From positions 1,116,001-1,180,000 of the forward strand of contig CAWFNX010000005.1 of the NCBI GenBank assembly GCA_963817335.1: a stretch of DNA of 64,000 nucleotides, given 5' to 3'. Both the position numbers and the translations under genes were made by a program. Below, one piece after another: positions 52,448 through 60,762 of this stretch. The notes under the pieces are model-generated. The model did not search any database. It had not been told where the DNA came from and was given only the letters and a program-made list of their open reading frames with translations. Within the stretch, counting starts at the first letter, position 1. Each line of letters starts with the position of its first letter. The DNA comes from AV40 sp963817335. GTDB lineage: Bacteria; Verrucomicrobiota; Verrucomicrobiia; Chthoniobacterales; UBA10450.

Positions 52448-52475
52448 AGGTCAGACGTCACAGGTCACAAGTCAC
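52448..52475. repeat. Heptamer array AGGTCAG-like between the PHP and DUF1330 genes
   Basis: Four period-7 units, AGGTCAG, ACGTCAC, AGGTCAC and AAGTCAC, are related to the TCTGACC heptamers inside the GT4 gene at 56969-57010 (opposite strand). It lies between the start of DUF1330 copy 2 and the stop of the PHP gene. Confidence 0.8.
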
Positions 52476-52487
52476 AGAAAGGCGGAG

Positions 52488-53225
52488 TCACCGATTCTGT
52501 CCGCCATTGTGATGTCGATCTTTGGCGGCGAGTTCCGGAATTTTTCTTCGCCGACGCAGACGCATCCAGTTGTTCCAGGTTTTGCGCAGGCTGTCGCGCG
52601 GAGTGAGGTATTGTTGATTAAGCTCGTTGCTCTTAAGGATCTGGGCGAGAACGCCCTTCACCGAAAAATCGTCCGTATTCAAAATCGTGTAGGCGGTGCC
52701 AACTGCCGCCGCGTTATGCGCGTCGCTCGCGGCGACCATCGGCAGGCCACGGACCTGCGCGTATTTGAAAGCGTATCGATTGTAGCGACGCAAAGTCGTG
52801 GCTGCGTTGAAAACTTCGATTGCGTCGACTGGCAGCGTTTCAAGAACCGAAAAACGAATCCCGGCCCGGAACAGGTCGTAAGGGTGTGGCGGAATGGCGA
52901 GGCCGCCACGTTGATGAATGACTTCGCAAACTTCGCGTGCCGGTTTGCCTTTGAGGTACGGCAGCTCGGCGCCGATGCAAAGCAAGTGACCGTCGGCCGT
53001 CGTTACTTCGACACCTGGCAGAACGAGAAAACCGTCGACCGGCTGACCGTCGAGACGCATTAAACCTTTCTCGAGCATGTAGGTCACCGCGTCGCAGGTG
53101 TTGTGATCGGTCATGGCGATGCCATGAAGGCCTTTTGCCTTTGCGGCGGAGATCAAGTCTTCTGGACTGGAAACTCCATCTCCGGAGAAGAACGAATGAG
53201 TATGGAGATCGAAATTAAGCGGCAT
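52488..53225 (-). CDS. PHP-domain metal-dependent phosphoesterase
   Basis: This 245-residue PHP-fold protein has the metal-binding motifs FDLHTHSFFSGDG (H-x-H), GIAMTDHNTCDAV, LPGVEVTTADGHLL, IPPHPYD and ASDAHNAAAVG. The family includes 3',5'-nucleoside bisphosphate phosphatases (TrpH/YciV, which clear pAp) and other phosphoesterases. pAp is the by-product of PAPS-dependent sulfation, so a link to the neighbouring sulfotransferases is an attractive inference, but it is untested. It is downstream of the MsbA-like gene on the minus strand. Confidence 0.87.
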   Translation of the reverse strand: MPLNFDLHTHSFFSGDGVSSPEDLISAAKAKGLHGIAMTDHNTCDAVTYMLEKGLMRLDGQPVDGFLVLPGVEVTTADGHLLCIGAELPYLKGKPAREVCEVIHQRGGLAIPPHPYDLFRAGIRFSVLETLPVDAIEVFNAATTLRRYNRYAFKYAQVRGLPMVAASDAHNAAAVGTAYTILNTDDFSVKGVLAQILKSNELNQQYLTPRDSLRKTWNNWMRLRRRRKIPELAAKDRHHNGGQNR

Positions 53226-53246
53226 CTTTGCTATTGGCGTTGCGTG

Positions 53247-55130
53247 CTACACCAATTCTTCCGCGAGCACGTCCGGTTCGGCCGCGGTTTCCGACTCCGG
53301 GGTCGTTTGATGAAACTGCAAATCGTAGAGGCGCCGATAATATCCCGATTTTTCAATCAACTCGGAGTGCGATCCGGTTTCTTTTATTTGTCCCTGATCC
53401 AGCACTACGATCTGATCGGCCGATAAAATTGTCGAAAGTCGATGGGCGATGGCAATGACGGTGCGGCCCGCGGCGAGCCTTTCCAGGGCCTTTTGAATTT
53501 GTTTCTCCGATTCGGTATCGAGAGAGGAAGTCGCTTCATCTAGCAACAGGATCGGCGCGTTCTTTAACAGCGCTCGCGCGATCGCTACTCGTTGTTGTTG
53601 GCCACCTGAAAGCAGGCAACCCTTGTCGCCGATGACCGTATCGTAGCCGTCAGGTTGGGCCATGATGAAATCGTGGGCATAAGCAGTCTTCGCGGCGGCG
53701 TAAACTTCCTCCGGCGTTGCTCCGGTCCGGCCGAATTGAATATTTCTGAAAATTGTATCGTGAAACAGAAACGTTTCCTGGGTGACGAGGCCTATTTGAG
53801 CGCGCAATGATCTCTGGGTCACCGTCCGTAGGTCGTGATTGTCGATCTTGATCACGCCCGAGGTCGGATCGTAGAGACGCAAAATCAATGAGAGAATGGT
53901 GGACTTGCCTGCGCCGCTTGCTCCAACCAGTGCGTAGGTTTTCCCGGGTTCGACTCGCAAATTGATGGCGTGTATTGCATCGGCGACACCTGTCGAATAA
54001 CGGAACGTGACGTCTTCGAAATCGAGCTGGCCTCGTGAGGTGGCAAGGTCTACGGCGCCCGGCGCGTCCTGCACATCCGGCACTGAATCTAGAATGGCAA
54101 AAATCTGAGTGGTAGCGCCAAGGGAGCGCTGCATGACAATGTGCAGCTTGCTCAACGTTTTGATCGGATCGTAGATGAGGAAAATTCCGGAGATCAACCC
54201 GAAGAACCTGCCGGCGCTGACGTTCGTGGCGTAAACATACAAAAGGGCCAGGCCTACGCCGACCGAGGCAATGATTTCGACCAGCGGCCCAACCGCTTCG
54301 GTTGCTTTCACTGTGCGCATGGTGTGGGCGAACGATTGCTGCGCGCCGCGCCGAAACGATTTTTCCTGCTGATCTTCGCGCGCGAACGACTTGATTACCC
54401 GAATGCCGGCAAAGCTTTCCTGCATTGTCACTGACATTAAAACGCCGCCTTTTTGTTCGCGCTGGACCGCTTCGCGTGCGCGCTTGCCGAAAATCCGGAT
54501 CGGAATGATGCAGATCGGGAACAAAACCAGGCTGACGACTGTAAATTTCCAATCCATCCAAAGCAGCACGGCCGCCGCGCCAATGATCGTAATCGGTTGC
54601 TTAAACACATCGCTAGTAATGCTGGCGAGGGCCTGTTGCATATTCCGCGTGTCGCTGGCGATCCGCGACATCAGATAGCCGCTGCGCATTCGATTGAAGA
54701 AATCCATCGAGTGATGCATGACCTTGGTGAACAGCTGATTACGAATATCGTTCACCACTTTATTGCTGACCCAATTCATGTAATAAGCGTTGCCGTAGGA
54801 ACAGAGACTGCGGACTGTCATGACGAGCGGGATCGCCAGACAAATCCAAACAATCGAATCAATCCTCGGTCCGGCGTTCAACATTTCCCGGTGAGCGAAT
54901 ACCATCTTGGGATTGGGCGCGGCGCCGTGAAAAACAAAGTTCGCGACTCGATAAATCGTGATTGGAAAAAGTGAAGTGACTGCACCGAAAGCAAGACCGA
55001 ACGCGATTCCGAGCATGAACCGCCATTTATACGGACCGGCGTAACTGTACAGTCGGCGATAAGGCCCCCACGCGGTCCGCATGGTTTCCATGAACGAGAG
55101 CTTTACTTTGGCGCCTTTTGCCTTGCTCAT
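53247..55130 (-). CDS. MsbA-like ABC exporter (fused permease-ATPase)
   Basis: This 627-residue half-transporter has six N-terminal helices (MRTAWGPYRRLYSYAGPYKW, then NQLFTKVMHHSMDFFNRMRS coupling region). A nucleotide-binding domain follows: Walker A VGASGAGKST, signature LSGGQQQRVAIARALL, Walker B ILLLDEATSSLD, H-loop IAHRLST. It probably flips a lipid or glycolipid across the inner membrane as a homodimer. The start at 55130 overlaps the GT9 stop (ATGA). A longer open frame upstream is antisense shadow. Position beside glycosyltransferases supports glycolipid export. Confidence 0.92.
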   Translation of the reverse strand: MSKAKGAKVKLSFMETMRTAWGPYRRLYSYAGPYKWRFMLGIAFGLAFGAVTSLFPITIYRVANFVFHGAAPNPKMVFAHREMLNAGPRIDSIVWICLAIPLVMTVRSLCSYGNAYYMNWVSNKVVNDIRNQLFTKVMHHSMDFFNRMRSGYLMSRIASDTRNMQQALASITSDVFKQPITIIGAAAVLLWMDWKFTVVSLVLFPICIIPIRIFGKRAREAVQREQKGGVLMSVTMQESFAGIRVIKSFAREDQQEKSFRRGAQQSFAHTMRTVKATEAVGPLVEIIASVGVGLALLYVYATNVSAGRFFGLISGIFLIYDPIKTLSKLHIVMQRSLGATTQIFAILDSVPDVQDAPGAVDLATSRGQLDFEDVTFRYSTGVADAIHAINLRVEPGKTYALVGASGAGKSTILSLILRLYDPTSGVIKIDNHDLRTVTQRSLRAQIGLVTQETFLFHDTIFRNIQFGRTGATPEEVYAAAKTAYAHDFIMAQPDGYDTVIGDKGCLLSGGQQQRVAIARALLKNAPILLLDEATSSLDTESEKQIQKALERLAAGRTVIAIAHRLSTILSADQIVVLDQGQIKETGSHSELIEKSGYYRRLYDLQFHQTTPESETAAEPDVLAEELV

Positions 55131-56149
55131 AACGATGGCCTCGCTGCCGGACTCGACAGCAGCGTCTCCATAGCACCGATCACCGCTTCCGTCGAGATTT
55201 GGTTCATCGGAATGCGGGGTTGTTTTGGCACAAATTCGGTCACCGGCGACACCGAATCTCCCTGCAAGATCAAGGCCGGGCTTTCCCGCGGCCTCCAATG
55301 AAACGGGTTCGTCGGTCCGAACAGGATTACCTGCGGGGTCCGTGTTCCCGCCGCCAGATGCATCGGCGCTGAGTCGACCGTGATCAACAATCGCGCGCGG
55401 GCAATCAGGGCTGCGAGAGTGAGCAAATCGGTCTTGCTCGAAAAGTCGACAACCGGTTGACGCACTTTGGATTTGATATCGTCGATGTGGATTTGCTCGA
55501 GAGTCGACCGGCCGCCGGTCAAAACAAGGTCGACGTCGTGGCGCTCGGCTGCGTGATTAATCACTTCTGACCACCGTTGCGCGTCCCAAAACTTTTCCGG
55601 GCGCGCGGACCCGGGATGAAAAATAACAAACGGTCCTCCGAGATTTTGCGTTTCGAGCAATTGTTGGGCAGTTGTTGTGGCGCTCTCGGGTAACTCCAGG
55701 TCGATCGCTCCCGCCGCGTTGGCAATTCCCAACGGCGCCAGGAGAGCGAGATGATAGTCGACGGTGTGCATGTCGCGCATGCGATGGGGGACAAATTCGT
55801 TATAAAACCGCGTTCGAAATTTCGACCGTACTTTAATTCTAAACGAAACGACCCGCTTTTTGGCGCGCGAAAGCAGCACCAACAAGGCGGAGCGATCGCT
55901 GCGCGTGAAATCGACGCAATAATCGAATCCACCACCCGCCACCGCGATGAGCGTTCCAATTCCCGCGAATCCGCGCGGGATGACCAGCAGGCGATCGACT
56001 CCTCGAATCGCCGGAGCCAGCGCCTTGCAGTCCGCTGAAATAACCAGGGTGATTCGCGCGGTTGGAAATTTTTCGCGCACGGCCGCAATCGCGGGCGTTG
56101 TGAGAATCAAGTCTCCAATACGCTTGAGTTGAATCAGGAGAATGTTCAT
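55127..56149 (-). CDS. Glycosyltransferase family 9 (heptosyltransferase-like)
   Basis: This 340-residue GT-B enzyme begins NILLIQLKRIGDLILTTPAI, the typical GT9 N-terminus. It also has HPGSARPEKFWDAQRWSEV, VDLVLTGGRST and LITVDSAPMHLAAGTRTPQV ... LFGPTNPFHWRP. GT9 enzymes add heptose or related sugars to the inner LPS core in the cytoplasm. It is co-translated with the MsbA-like exporter, which fits assembly and export of an LPS-type glycolipid. Confidence 0.92.
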   Translation of the reverse strand: MNILLIQLKRIGDLILTTPAIAAVREKFPTARITLVISADCKALAPAIRGVDRLLVIPRGFAGIGTLIAVAGGGFDYCVDFTRSDRSALLVLLSRAKKRVVSFRIKVRSKFRTRFYNEFVPHRMRDMHTVDYHLALLAPLGIANAAGAIDLELPESATTTAQQLLETQNLGGPFVIFHPGSARPEKFWDAQRWSEVINHAAERHDVDLVLTGGRSTLEQIHIDDIKSKVRQPVVDFSSKTDLLTLAALIARARLLITVDSAPMHLAAGTRTPQVILFGPTNPFHWRPRESPALILQGDSVSPVTEFVPKQPRIPMNQISTEAVIGAMETLLSSPAARPSL

Positions 56150-56153
56150 TTTT

Positions 56154-56212
56154 TGTAGCGGCGATGTCTCATCGTCGGTCTAAAAAATCGGCGGTCAGAG
56201 ACCACCGCTACA
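56154..56212. repeat. GTAG...CTAC palindromic element at the end of a GT4 gene
   Basis: This 59-bp element has ends TGTAGCGG and CCGCTACA, with hairpins GCGATG-TCT-CATCGT and GCGGTC-AGA-GACCACC. It supplies the last residues (SGGL) and TGA stop (56195-56197) of the GT4 gene. Confidence 0.88.
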
Positions 56213-57460
56213 GAGTTGGATCGCGCGTTCGTAAGCGCCTAACAAGCGCGTTCGGTAAAGATCCCAGGTAAAATTTTCCACTACTCGTTGGCGCGCCGCG
56301 GCACCCATGCTCGCTACAATTTCGGGATGTCGATACAAATGCTCGATCGCGGTCGCAATTGCATCGACGTCGCCCGGTTGAACGATAATTCCTTCAACGC
56401 CGTCCCGGACGACGTCGCCGGCTTCTCGCGTGGTAATCATTGGCAAACCGCTCGCCGCAGCCTCATAAATTGTCTTCGCGCTGCCTTCCAGGCGCGACGG
56501 AAAAACATAAACCGACCCCTGATTCAGATAATTCTCGAGATCACGTTTGAATCCGAGAACACGAATGTTATCTCGCCAGAATTTCTTCAGGTACGGCTTT
56601 GCTTCTTCGTGAACGCTGCCGAGCAACCAAAGCTCGGCGTTGGGCAGATTCAATCGGTGCCACGCCTGCAGCAGATGATGGATCCCTTTGCGCTCGATTA
56701 ACGCGCCGGAAAAGATCGCTCGAAAAACTGGCGGCCGCGAAGGAGACGTTGAGCTGTTGAGGCGTTGAGAAGTTGAGGCGTTGGACAAGAGGGGTTTGAA
56801 CCGTTCGACGTCAACGCCGCGCGGAAGATAGAAAAGTTTCTCGTCCGGAAAATTCGCAACCCGAAATGATTCGGCTGCCTTTTCTGAAAGCACGACCACC
56901 AGCGTAGCGAGATCGTACTCTTCCAAAAATCTTTCACGTTCCAATAGCAGCCGCGCTTTCCAACTCCTTCTGACGTCTGACCTCTGACCTCCGACCTCTG
57001 GCCCCTGGCTTCCGCGGTGCCAGGTCGGAATTTCAATCAACGATGGAATTTTTTTTCGTTTCGCGACTCGCAGCGTTTCCAGGCAATCTCCCGACCAGCT
57101 GTGAAAAAAATCGTAGCGACCGGTTTCAAGGTGTCGCGAAGCGGTCCAGTCGAGGTATTTTTTCTTGGCTCCATAATAATATGGCCGGCCGACGAATGAA
57201 ATCAGCCGAACGGGATGCCAGCGGAGCGATTGAATAAACTGCGCAGGGATTTCTTCCTGGCGATTGTCATAGGCGACGGCTCTGCCGAGAAATTTTCCGC
57301 GATACGAGGCGCGTAACGCTTCAAATGAATCGGTATCCAGCCCGTGGCCGCCGATTCGGGCGAAAATCGAGTAGAGCAAACTCTTCGGCAGAACCCGGGG
57401 AGTGCCGACGGAACTTTCCGTTGGTTGCTGATCTGCGACACTTCCCATTAAGTCAGACAT
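56195..57460 (-). CDS. Glycosyltransferase family 4 with repeat-encoded inserts
   Basis: This 421-residue GT-B enzyme has nucleotide-sugar-binding C-terminal domain marks FRAIFSGALIERKGIHHLLQ, VYVFPSRLEGSAKTIYEAAA and GDVDAIATAIEHLYRHPE. It likely builds a surface polysaccharide in the cytoplasm. Two inserts are translated from tandem arrays: residues about 151-164 from TCTGACC-like heptamers and about 225-238 from GTTGAGNN octamers. The C-terminus comes from a palindromic element. The conserved donor-binding segments are intact, so it may still work. Confidence 0.87.
   Translation of the reverse strand: MSDLMGSVADQQPTESSVGTPRVLPKSLLYSIFARIGGHGLDTDSFEALRASYRGKFLGRAVAYDNRQEEIPAQFIQSLRWHPVRLISFVGRPYYYGAKKKYLDWTASRHLETGRYDFFHSWSGDCLETLRVAKRKKIPSLIEIPTWHRGSQGPEVGGQRSDVRRSWKARLLLERERFLEEYDLATLVVVLSEKAAESFRVANFPDEKLFYLPRGVDVERFKPLLSNASTSQRLNSSTSPSRPPVFRAIFSGALIERKGIHHLLQAWHRLNLPNAELWLLGSVHEEAKPYLKKFWRDNIRVLGFKRDLENYLNQGSVYVFPSRLEGSAKTIYEAAASGLPMITTREAGDVVRDGVEGIIVQPGDVDAIATAIEHLYRHPEIVASMGAAARQRVVENFTWDLYRTRLLGAYERAIQLCSGGL
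56748..56787. repeat. Octamer array GTTGAGNN inside a GT4 gene
   Basis: Five consecutive octamers, GTTGAGCT, GTTGAGGC, GTTGAGAA, GTTGAGGC and GTTGGACA, are read on the minus strand as the Ser/Asn-rich stretch LSNASTSQRLNSSTS. Confidence 0.9.
56969..57010. repeat. Heptamer array TCTGACC inside a GT4 gene
   Basis: Six period-7 units, TCTGACG, TCTGACC, TCTGACC, TCCGACC, TCTGGCC and CCTGGCT, span 42 bases (14 codons), so the frame is kept. It is translated on the minus strand as SQGPEVGGQRSDVR. Confidence 0.9.
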
Positions 57461-57488
57461 CAGAAGTAAATCTATGTCAGGTGCTGAT

Positions 57489-57627
57489 AATAGCCCAGCC
57501 TTTCAAGGCTGGGTTTCCAGAATAGGGCGGAATGCGAGTCCCGAAGGGACGAAAGAATTCTGCCGTCCCGTACGGGACTAAGGTCGTTGATGTTGGAATT
57601 GACCCAGCGTTAAAACGCTGGGCTATT
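57489..57627. repeat. 139-bp nested palindromic element between divergent glycosyltransferases
   Basis: Perfect 11-bp terminal inverted repeats AATAGCCCAGC (57489-57499) and GCTGGGCTATT (57617-57627) enclose four hairpins. These are CCCAGCC-TTTCAA-GGCTGGG, GTCCC-GAA-GGGAC, GTCCCGTACGGGAC and CCCAGCGT-TAAA-ACGCTGGG. It fills most of the 181-base divergent intergenic region and would contain any promoters of both genes. Confidence 0.92.
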
Positions 57628-57641
57628 GTCATTCAGCGAAC

Positions 57642-58796
57642 GTGATCGGGAATAGAAAACTAACGGTTGTCTTCGTGCGTCGCGGCTATTCACCCAGCGG
57701 CGGCGCTGAAGCTTACCTCAAACGTCTTGCTGGCGGGCTTGTCGATCTTGGTCACGAGGCGCAGCTAACCACCACGAAGGAATGGCCGGCCAATGAATGG
57801 CAGTTCGGTCCGATCACGCGCGTTCGCGGCGAATCACCGATCGCTTTTGCCGATGAGGTGGAAAAACTTCGACCCGACATTCGCTGCGATATCTTGATGA
57901 GTCTCGAGCGCGTTTGGCATTGTGATGTTTATCGGGCTGGCGACGGCGTGCATAAAGCCTGGCTCAATCGCCGGCGAAAATTCGAAATGCCGTTGCAGCG
58001 ATTTGTTCGTGGAGTCAATCGAAAGCACCAGGACATTCTGCGACTGGAGGAATCGCTTTTTGGAAAAGGCGGCGCCGGACGCGTGATCATAAATTCCGAA
58101 ATGGTAAAGCGCGAGATTATCGACCTCTACGGTTATCCCGCTGACAAGATCGATCTTGTTCGAACCGGTGTGCCGTTGGAGAAATTTCGCTTTGATCCTT
58201 CGCTGCGCGAAAAGTCCCGCCTCGAATTGAAATTGAAGCCGGATGAGATCGCGTTGCTTTTTGCCGGCTCGGGTTGGGAACGGAAAGGATTGCGCTTCGC
58301 GATTGAGGCCTTTGAACTGTCTCGCGATCGCAAATTGCGCTTGCTGGTCGCAGGTCGCGGCGACGAGCGTGGTTACCGCCCCAAGCGTTTTTTTACCGAA
58401 GAACCGGTGCGTTTTCTCGGCGAAGTCGCCGACATCGTTCCGATCTACGCCGCGGCCGACATTTTCATCTTGCCGACCATTTACGATCCGTTTTCAAACG
58501 CCTGCCTGGAAGCGCTCGCTTGCGGGCTGCCAGTGATCACAACTCGTGATAACGGATTCAGTGAAATCATCGATGCCAACGTCCATGGATCAGTTGTCGA
58601 TGCTCCAAACAATGTTCGGGCGCTGTCTGAGGCAATTCGATTTTGGTCAGACCAATCGCGGCGCCAGGCAGCGAGGCCGGCAAACGTTGACCACGCCTCG
58701 CAATTCAGCATCACCAAGAATGTCGAAGCGACGCTGAAGATTTTGTTTCAATCGGCCAGCGATCCCATGTCGCCAGGATCGATGACGAAAACCTGA
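57642..58796 (+). CDS. Glycosyltransferase family 4
   Basis: This 384-residue GT-B enzyme starts at GTG. The N-terminus is VVFVRRGYSPSGGAEAYLKRL. A central SEMVKREIIDLYGYPADKI leads to the donor-binding domain ALLFAGSGWERKGLRFAIEA and DIFILPTIYDPFSNACLEAL (E-x7-E region), then ACGLPVITT. This resembles LPS-core transferases such as RfaG/WaaG types. The last 49 bases overlap the convergent STAS gene, so the two transcripts are antisense there. Confidence 0.92.
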   Translation: MIGNRKLTVVFVRRGYSPSGGAEAYLKRLAGGLVDLGHEAQLTTTKEWPANEWQFGPITRVRGESPIAFADEVEKLRPDIRCDILMSLERVWHCDVYRAGDGVHKAWLNRRRKFEMPLQRFVRGVNRKHQDILRLEESLFGKGGAGRVIINSEMVKREIIDLYGYPADKIDLVRTGVPLEKFRFDPSLREKSRLELKLKPDEIALLFAGSGWERKGLRFAIEAFELSRDRKLRLLVAGRGDERGYRPKRFFTEEPVRFLGEVADIVPIYAAADIFILPTIYDPFSNACLEALACGLPVITTRDNGFSEIIDANVHGSVVDAPNNVRALSEAIRFWSDQSRRQAARPANVDHASQFSITKNVEATLKILFQSASDPMSPGSMTKT

Positions 58797-59065
58797 TCGA
58801 GCCGGGCGATTTCGAAGATCGGCCGAACTTTATCGTTCATCCCGCGCAGGGTGAGTTTGCCGCCGTATTCTTGAATGTTTTGAAGAGCGCGAATCAAGAC
58901 CGCCACCCCGGAACTGTCGATGAACGTTACCCCGGCAAGATCGACCACGATCTGATCCGGTTTCTTCTTGATCATCGAAGCGAGGGAGCGTTCGAGGCGC
59001 GGTGACCGATGAAGATCGATCTCGCCCTCCAGGGGAAGAAAATGCTCCCAGTCCAGCCTCGCCAT
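58748..59065 (-). CDS. STAS-domain anti-sigma factor antagonist, copy 1
   Basis: This 105-residue single STAS domain (SpoIIAA/RsbV type) has LPLEGEIDLHRSPRLERSLA, IVVDLAGVTFIDSSGVAVLI (phosphorylatable Ser in DSSG) and FEIARLDQVFVI. Such proteins bind anti-sigma kinases in partner-switching control, with phosphorylation of that Ser turning them off. No anti-sigma kinase is present in this window. It lies 42 bases downstream of a close paralogue. Confidence 0.92.
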   Translation of the reverse strand: MARLDWEHFLPLEGEIDLHRSPRLERSLASMIKKKPDQIVVDLAGVTFIDSSGVAVLIRALQNIQEYGGKLTLRGMNDKVRPIFEIARLDQVFVIDPGDMGSLAD

Positions 59066-59107
59066 CGACTGGAATTTGCAGCAGTTTTTATTCCGAAATC
59101 GGAGCGA

Positions 59108-59428
59108 TTACTTCGCTGCCAGGGCAGCATCCACGTCGGGATAAATCTCGAAAACCTGGTCCAATCTCGCGATGTCAAAGACGTGTCTCACGTCGTCCTG
59201 AACACCGGCAAGGCCGAATCTGCCGCCATACTTTTGGACGTTCTGCATCCCTTCAATCAGCACTGCCAAACCGGAACTGTCGAGATAGGTCACTTTGGTC
59301 AGATCGATAATGAGCTGTTTGGGTTTGTCCTCGATCATTGATCGCAAGGATTTTGCGACCTCCGGTGAAATGTGGAGGTCAATTTCACCGTCGAGCGGTA
59401 AAACGTTGGGCTGTTGTTTTCGTGACAT
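59108..59428 (-). CDS. STAS-domain anti-sigma factor antagonist, copy 2
   Basis: This 106-residue paralogue of copy 1 has VLPLDGEIDLHISPEVAKSL, IDLTKVTYLDSSGLAVLIEG and FDIARLDQVFEIYPD. The ATG at 59428 gives the usual single-domain length. Upstream ATGs, up to 59488, would add 20 poorly conserved residues and overlap the HAD gene. The two copies are clearly related over their full length but differ at many positions, so they may serve different partner kinases. Confidence 0.9.
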   Translation of the reverse strand: MSRKQQPNVLPLDGEIDLHISPEVAKSLRSMIEDKPKQLIIDLTKVTYLDSSGLAVLIEGMQNVQKYGGRFGLAGVQDDVRHVFDIARLDQVFEIYPDVDAALAAK

Positions 59429-59481
59429 AGATTCAGGAAGGAGTGAAACTGGCATCATCTCATCCATGCATCGCCGGCCGA

Positions 59482-60165
59482 TCACCAACCGAGCGTATTA
59501 ATTAGACGCTCAACATCGGAAAAATCATCAATCAAAATATCGGGATGATGTTCGGCGAGTTTTTGACGGCTCCAGGTGCCGGTCGCCACCGCAATGGTCC
59601 GGGCGCCCAAGGCTTTTCCGCAGGCGATATCCCTCGGCGTGTCGCCGATAACGTCGATCTCTTGTGCCGAAAATTCACGACCATGCCTCTCTTTTGCCCG
59701 GGCCTGAGCGAACGAGCCTAGCTGATTACGATCGTGATGATCGTCGGCGAAGGCGCCGAATTCAAAGAAGTGCCAAACGTCATAATGACCGAGCTTGAGT
59801 TGGGCCCCTCGGGAAACGTTTCCGGTCAAAAGTCCAAGGATGACATGTTTCCGCGTCTTCAGCTTTTTCAGCAGCTCGAGCACGCCGGGCAATAACTTTC
59901 CTTTCCGACGCGGCAGCTCGTGCGAAAGAAAATGGACGTAACTGTCGAGGAAGGCGGCAACGTTCTCTGCGTTCGCCGGGATTTTGTGCTTTTTGAGAAT
60001 GCTGGTGACAATTCCGGAATCGGTCATGCCGGCGATCTCGATGTCCTCCAGGTCGTCCTCGATTCCGAAACGCTCTTTGAGGCCGCGCTTCAAGGCTTCC
60101 ATTCCCGCGCCTCCGGAATTAATCAGCGTTCCGTCGATATCGAAGAGAAGCAGGCGCTTATGCAT
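59482..60165 (-). CDS. HAD-superfamily hydrolase (phosphoglycolate-phosphatase-like)
   Basis: This 227-residue HAD phosphatase has motif I LLLFDIDGTLINSGGAGMEA, motif II in LGLLTGNVSRG, and motif IV VIGDTPRDIACGKALGARTI with paired acidic residues. The helical cap follows motif I as in Gph/PGP enzymes. It likely hydrolyses a small phosphorylated metabolite, and the substrate is not determinable. It is in the minus-strand group with the STAS genes, with a palindromic element directly upstream of its start. Confidence 0.9.
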   Translation of the reverse strand: MHKRLLLFDIDGTLINSGGAGMEALKRGLKERFGIEDDLEDIEIAGMTDSGIVTSILKKHKIPANAENVAAFLDSYVHFLSHELPRRKGKLLPGVLELLKKLKTRKHVILGLLTGNVSRGAQLKLGHYDVWHFFEFGAFADDHHDRNQLGSFAQARAKERHGREFSAQEIDVIGDTPRDIACGKALGARTIAVATGTWSRQKLAEHHPDILIDDFSDVERLINTLGW

Positions 60166-60173
60166 TGATCCAT

Positions 60174-60241
60174 TGTAGCGGCGCTCTATGAGCGTCGCAT
60201 TATTTTCTTGATTCGAGCGACGGTCATAGACCGCCGCTACA
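60174..60241. repeat. GTAG...CTAC palindromic element between the FHA and HAD genes
   Basis: This 68-bp element has ends TGTAGCGGCG and GCCGCTACA, with hairpins GCGCTC-TAT-GAGCGT and CGGTC-ATA-GACCG. It fills the 86-base gap between the FHA gene end and the HAD gene start. Confidence 0.88.
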
Positions 60242-60251
60242 GCTCAATGAT

Positions 60252-60752
60252 TCACGGCGCGTGCAGTAGCAGCACTGCAATCATACTTCCGAGAAAAGTA
60301 AGGGCTGCGATAGCAGCGATTCCCATTACCGCCAGCCGGGTTCGATCGCGCGACATCGATCCTCGCCGAAATGGCGAGGCGTTTCCGAAGCCGGACGGGG
60401 CGGCGCTGGATTGGGCCGGCGTCACTTCGATGGATTCCAATTCGGGCAACGGTTGCGAACCGCGCACATCCGGCTCATAACGCGCGTCAATCGCGCCGAA
60501 CCGGATCCGGTCCTCGAAACGCAAAATCGTTTCGGTGATTGGCAGGCCATTGACCTTCGTGCCGTTGGTGGAATCAAGGTCCTTGAGTCGATAAGTCTCC
60601 CCACTGAGCTCCATCAAGGCATGCCGGTTCGAAACGGACGGATCGTCAATCACGATCATGTTGTCCGGCGCGCGTCCGATCGTGATCGAGCCCTCGGCAA
60701 ACTCGTAGGCGACTTTGCCCTGGGCCTCGGTCGTAAGAATCAGTTTCGGCAT
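60252..60752 (-). CDS. FHA-domain protein with C-terminal membrane anchor
   Basis: This 166-residue protein has an FHA phosphothreonine-binding domain (residues about 20-90): GSITIGRAPDNMIVIDDPSV, SNRHALMEL, LKDLDSTNGTKVNG. A linker and one C-terminal transmembrane helix (AVMGIAAIAALTFLGSMIAVLLL) follow. It probably recruits a phosphorylated partner to the inner membrane. No Ser/Thr kinase is in this window. It is divergent from lepA. Confidence 0.92.
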   Translation of the reverse strand: MPKLILTTEAQGKVAYEFAEGSITIGRAPDNMIVIDDPSVSNRHALMELSGETYRLKDLDSTNGTKVNGLPITETILRFEDRIRFGAIDARYEPDVRGSQPLPELESIEVTPAQSSAAPSGFGNASPFRRGSMSRDRTRLAVMGIAAIAALTFLGSMIAVLLLHAP

Positions 60753-60762
60753 GATGTCGATT

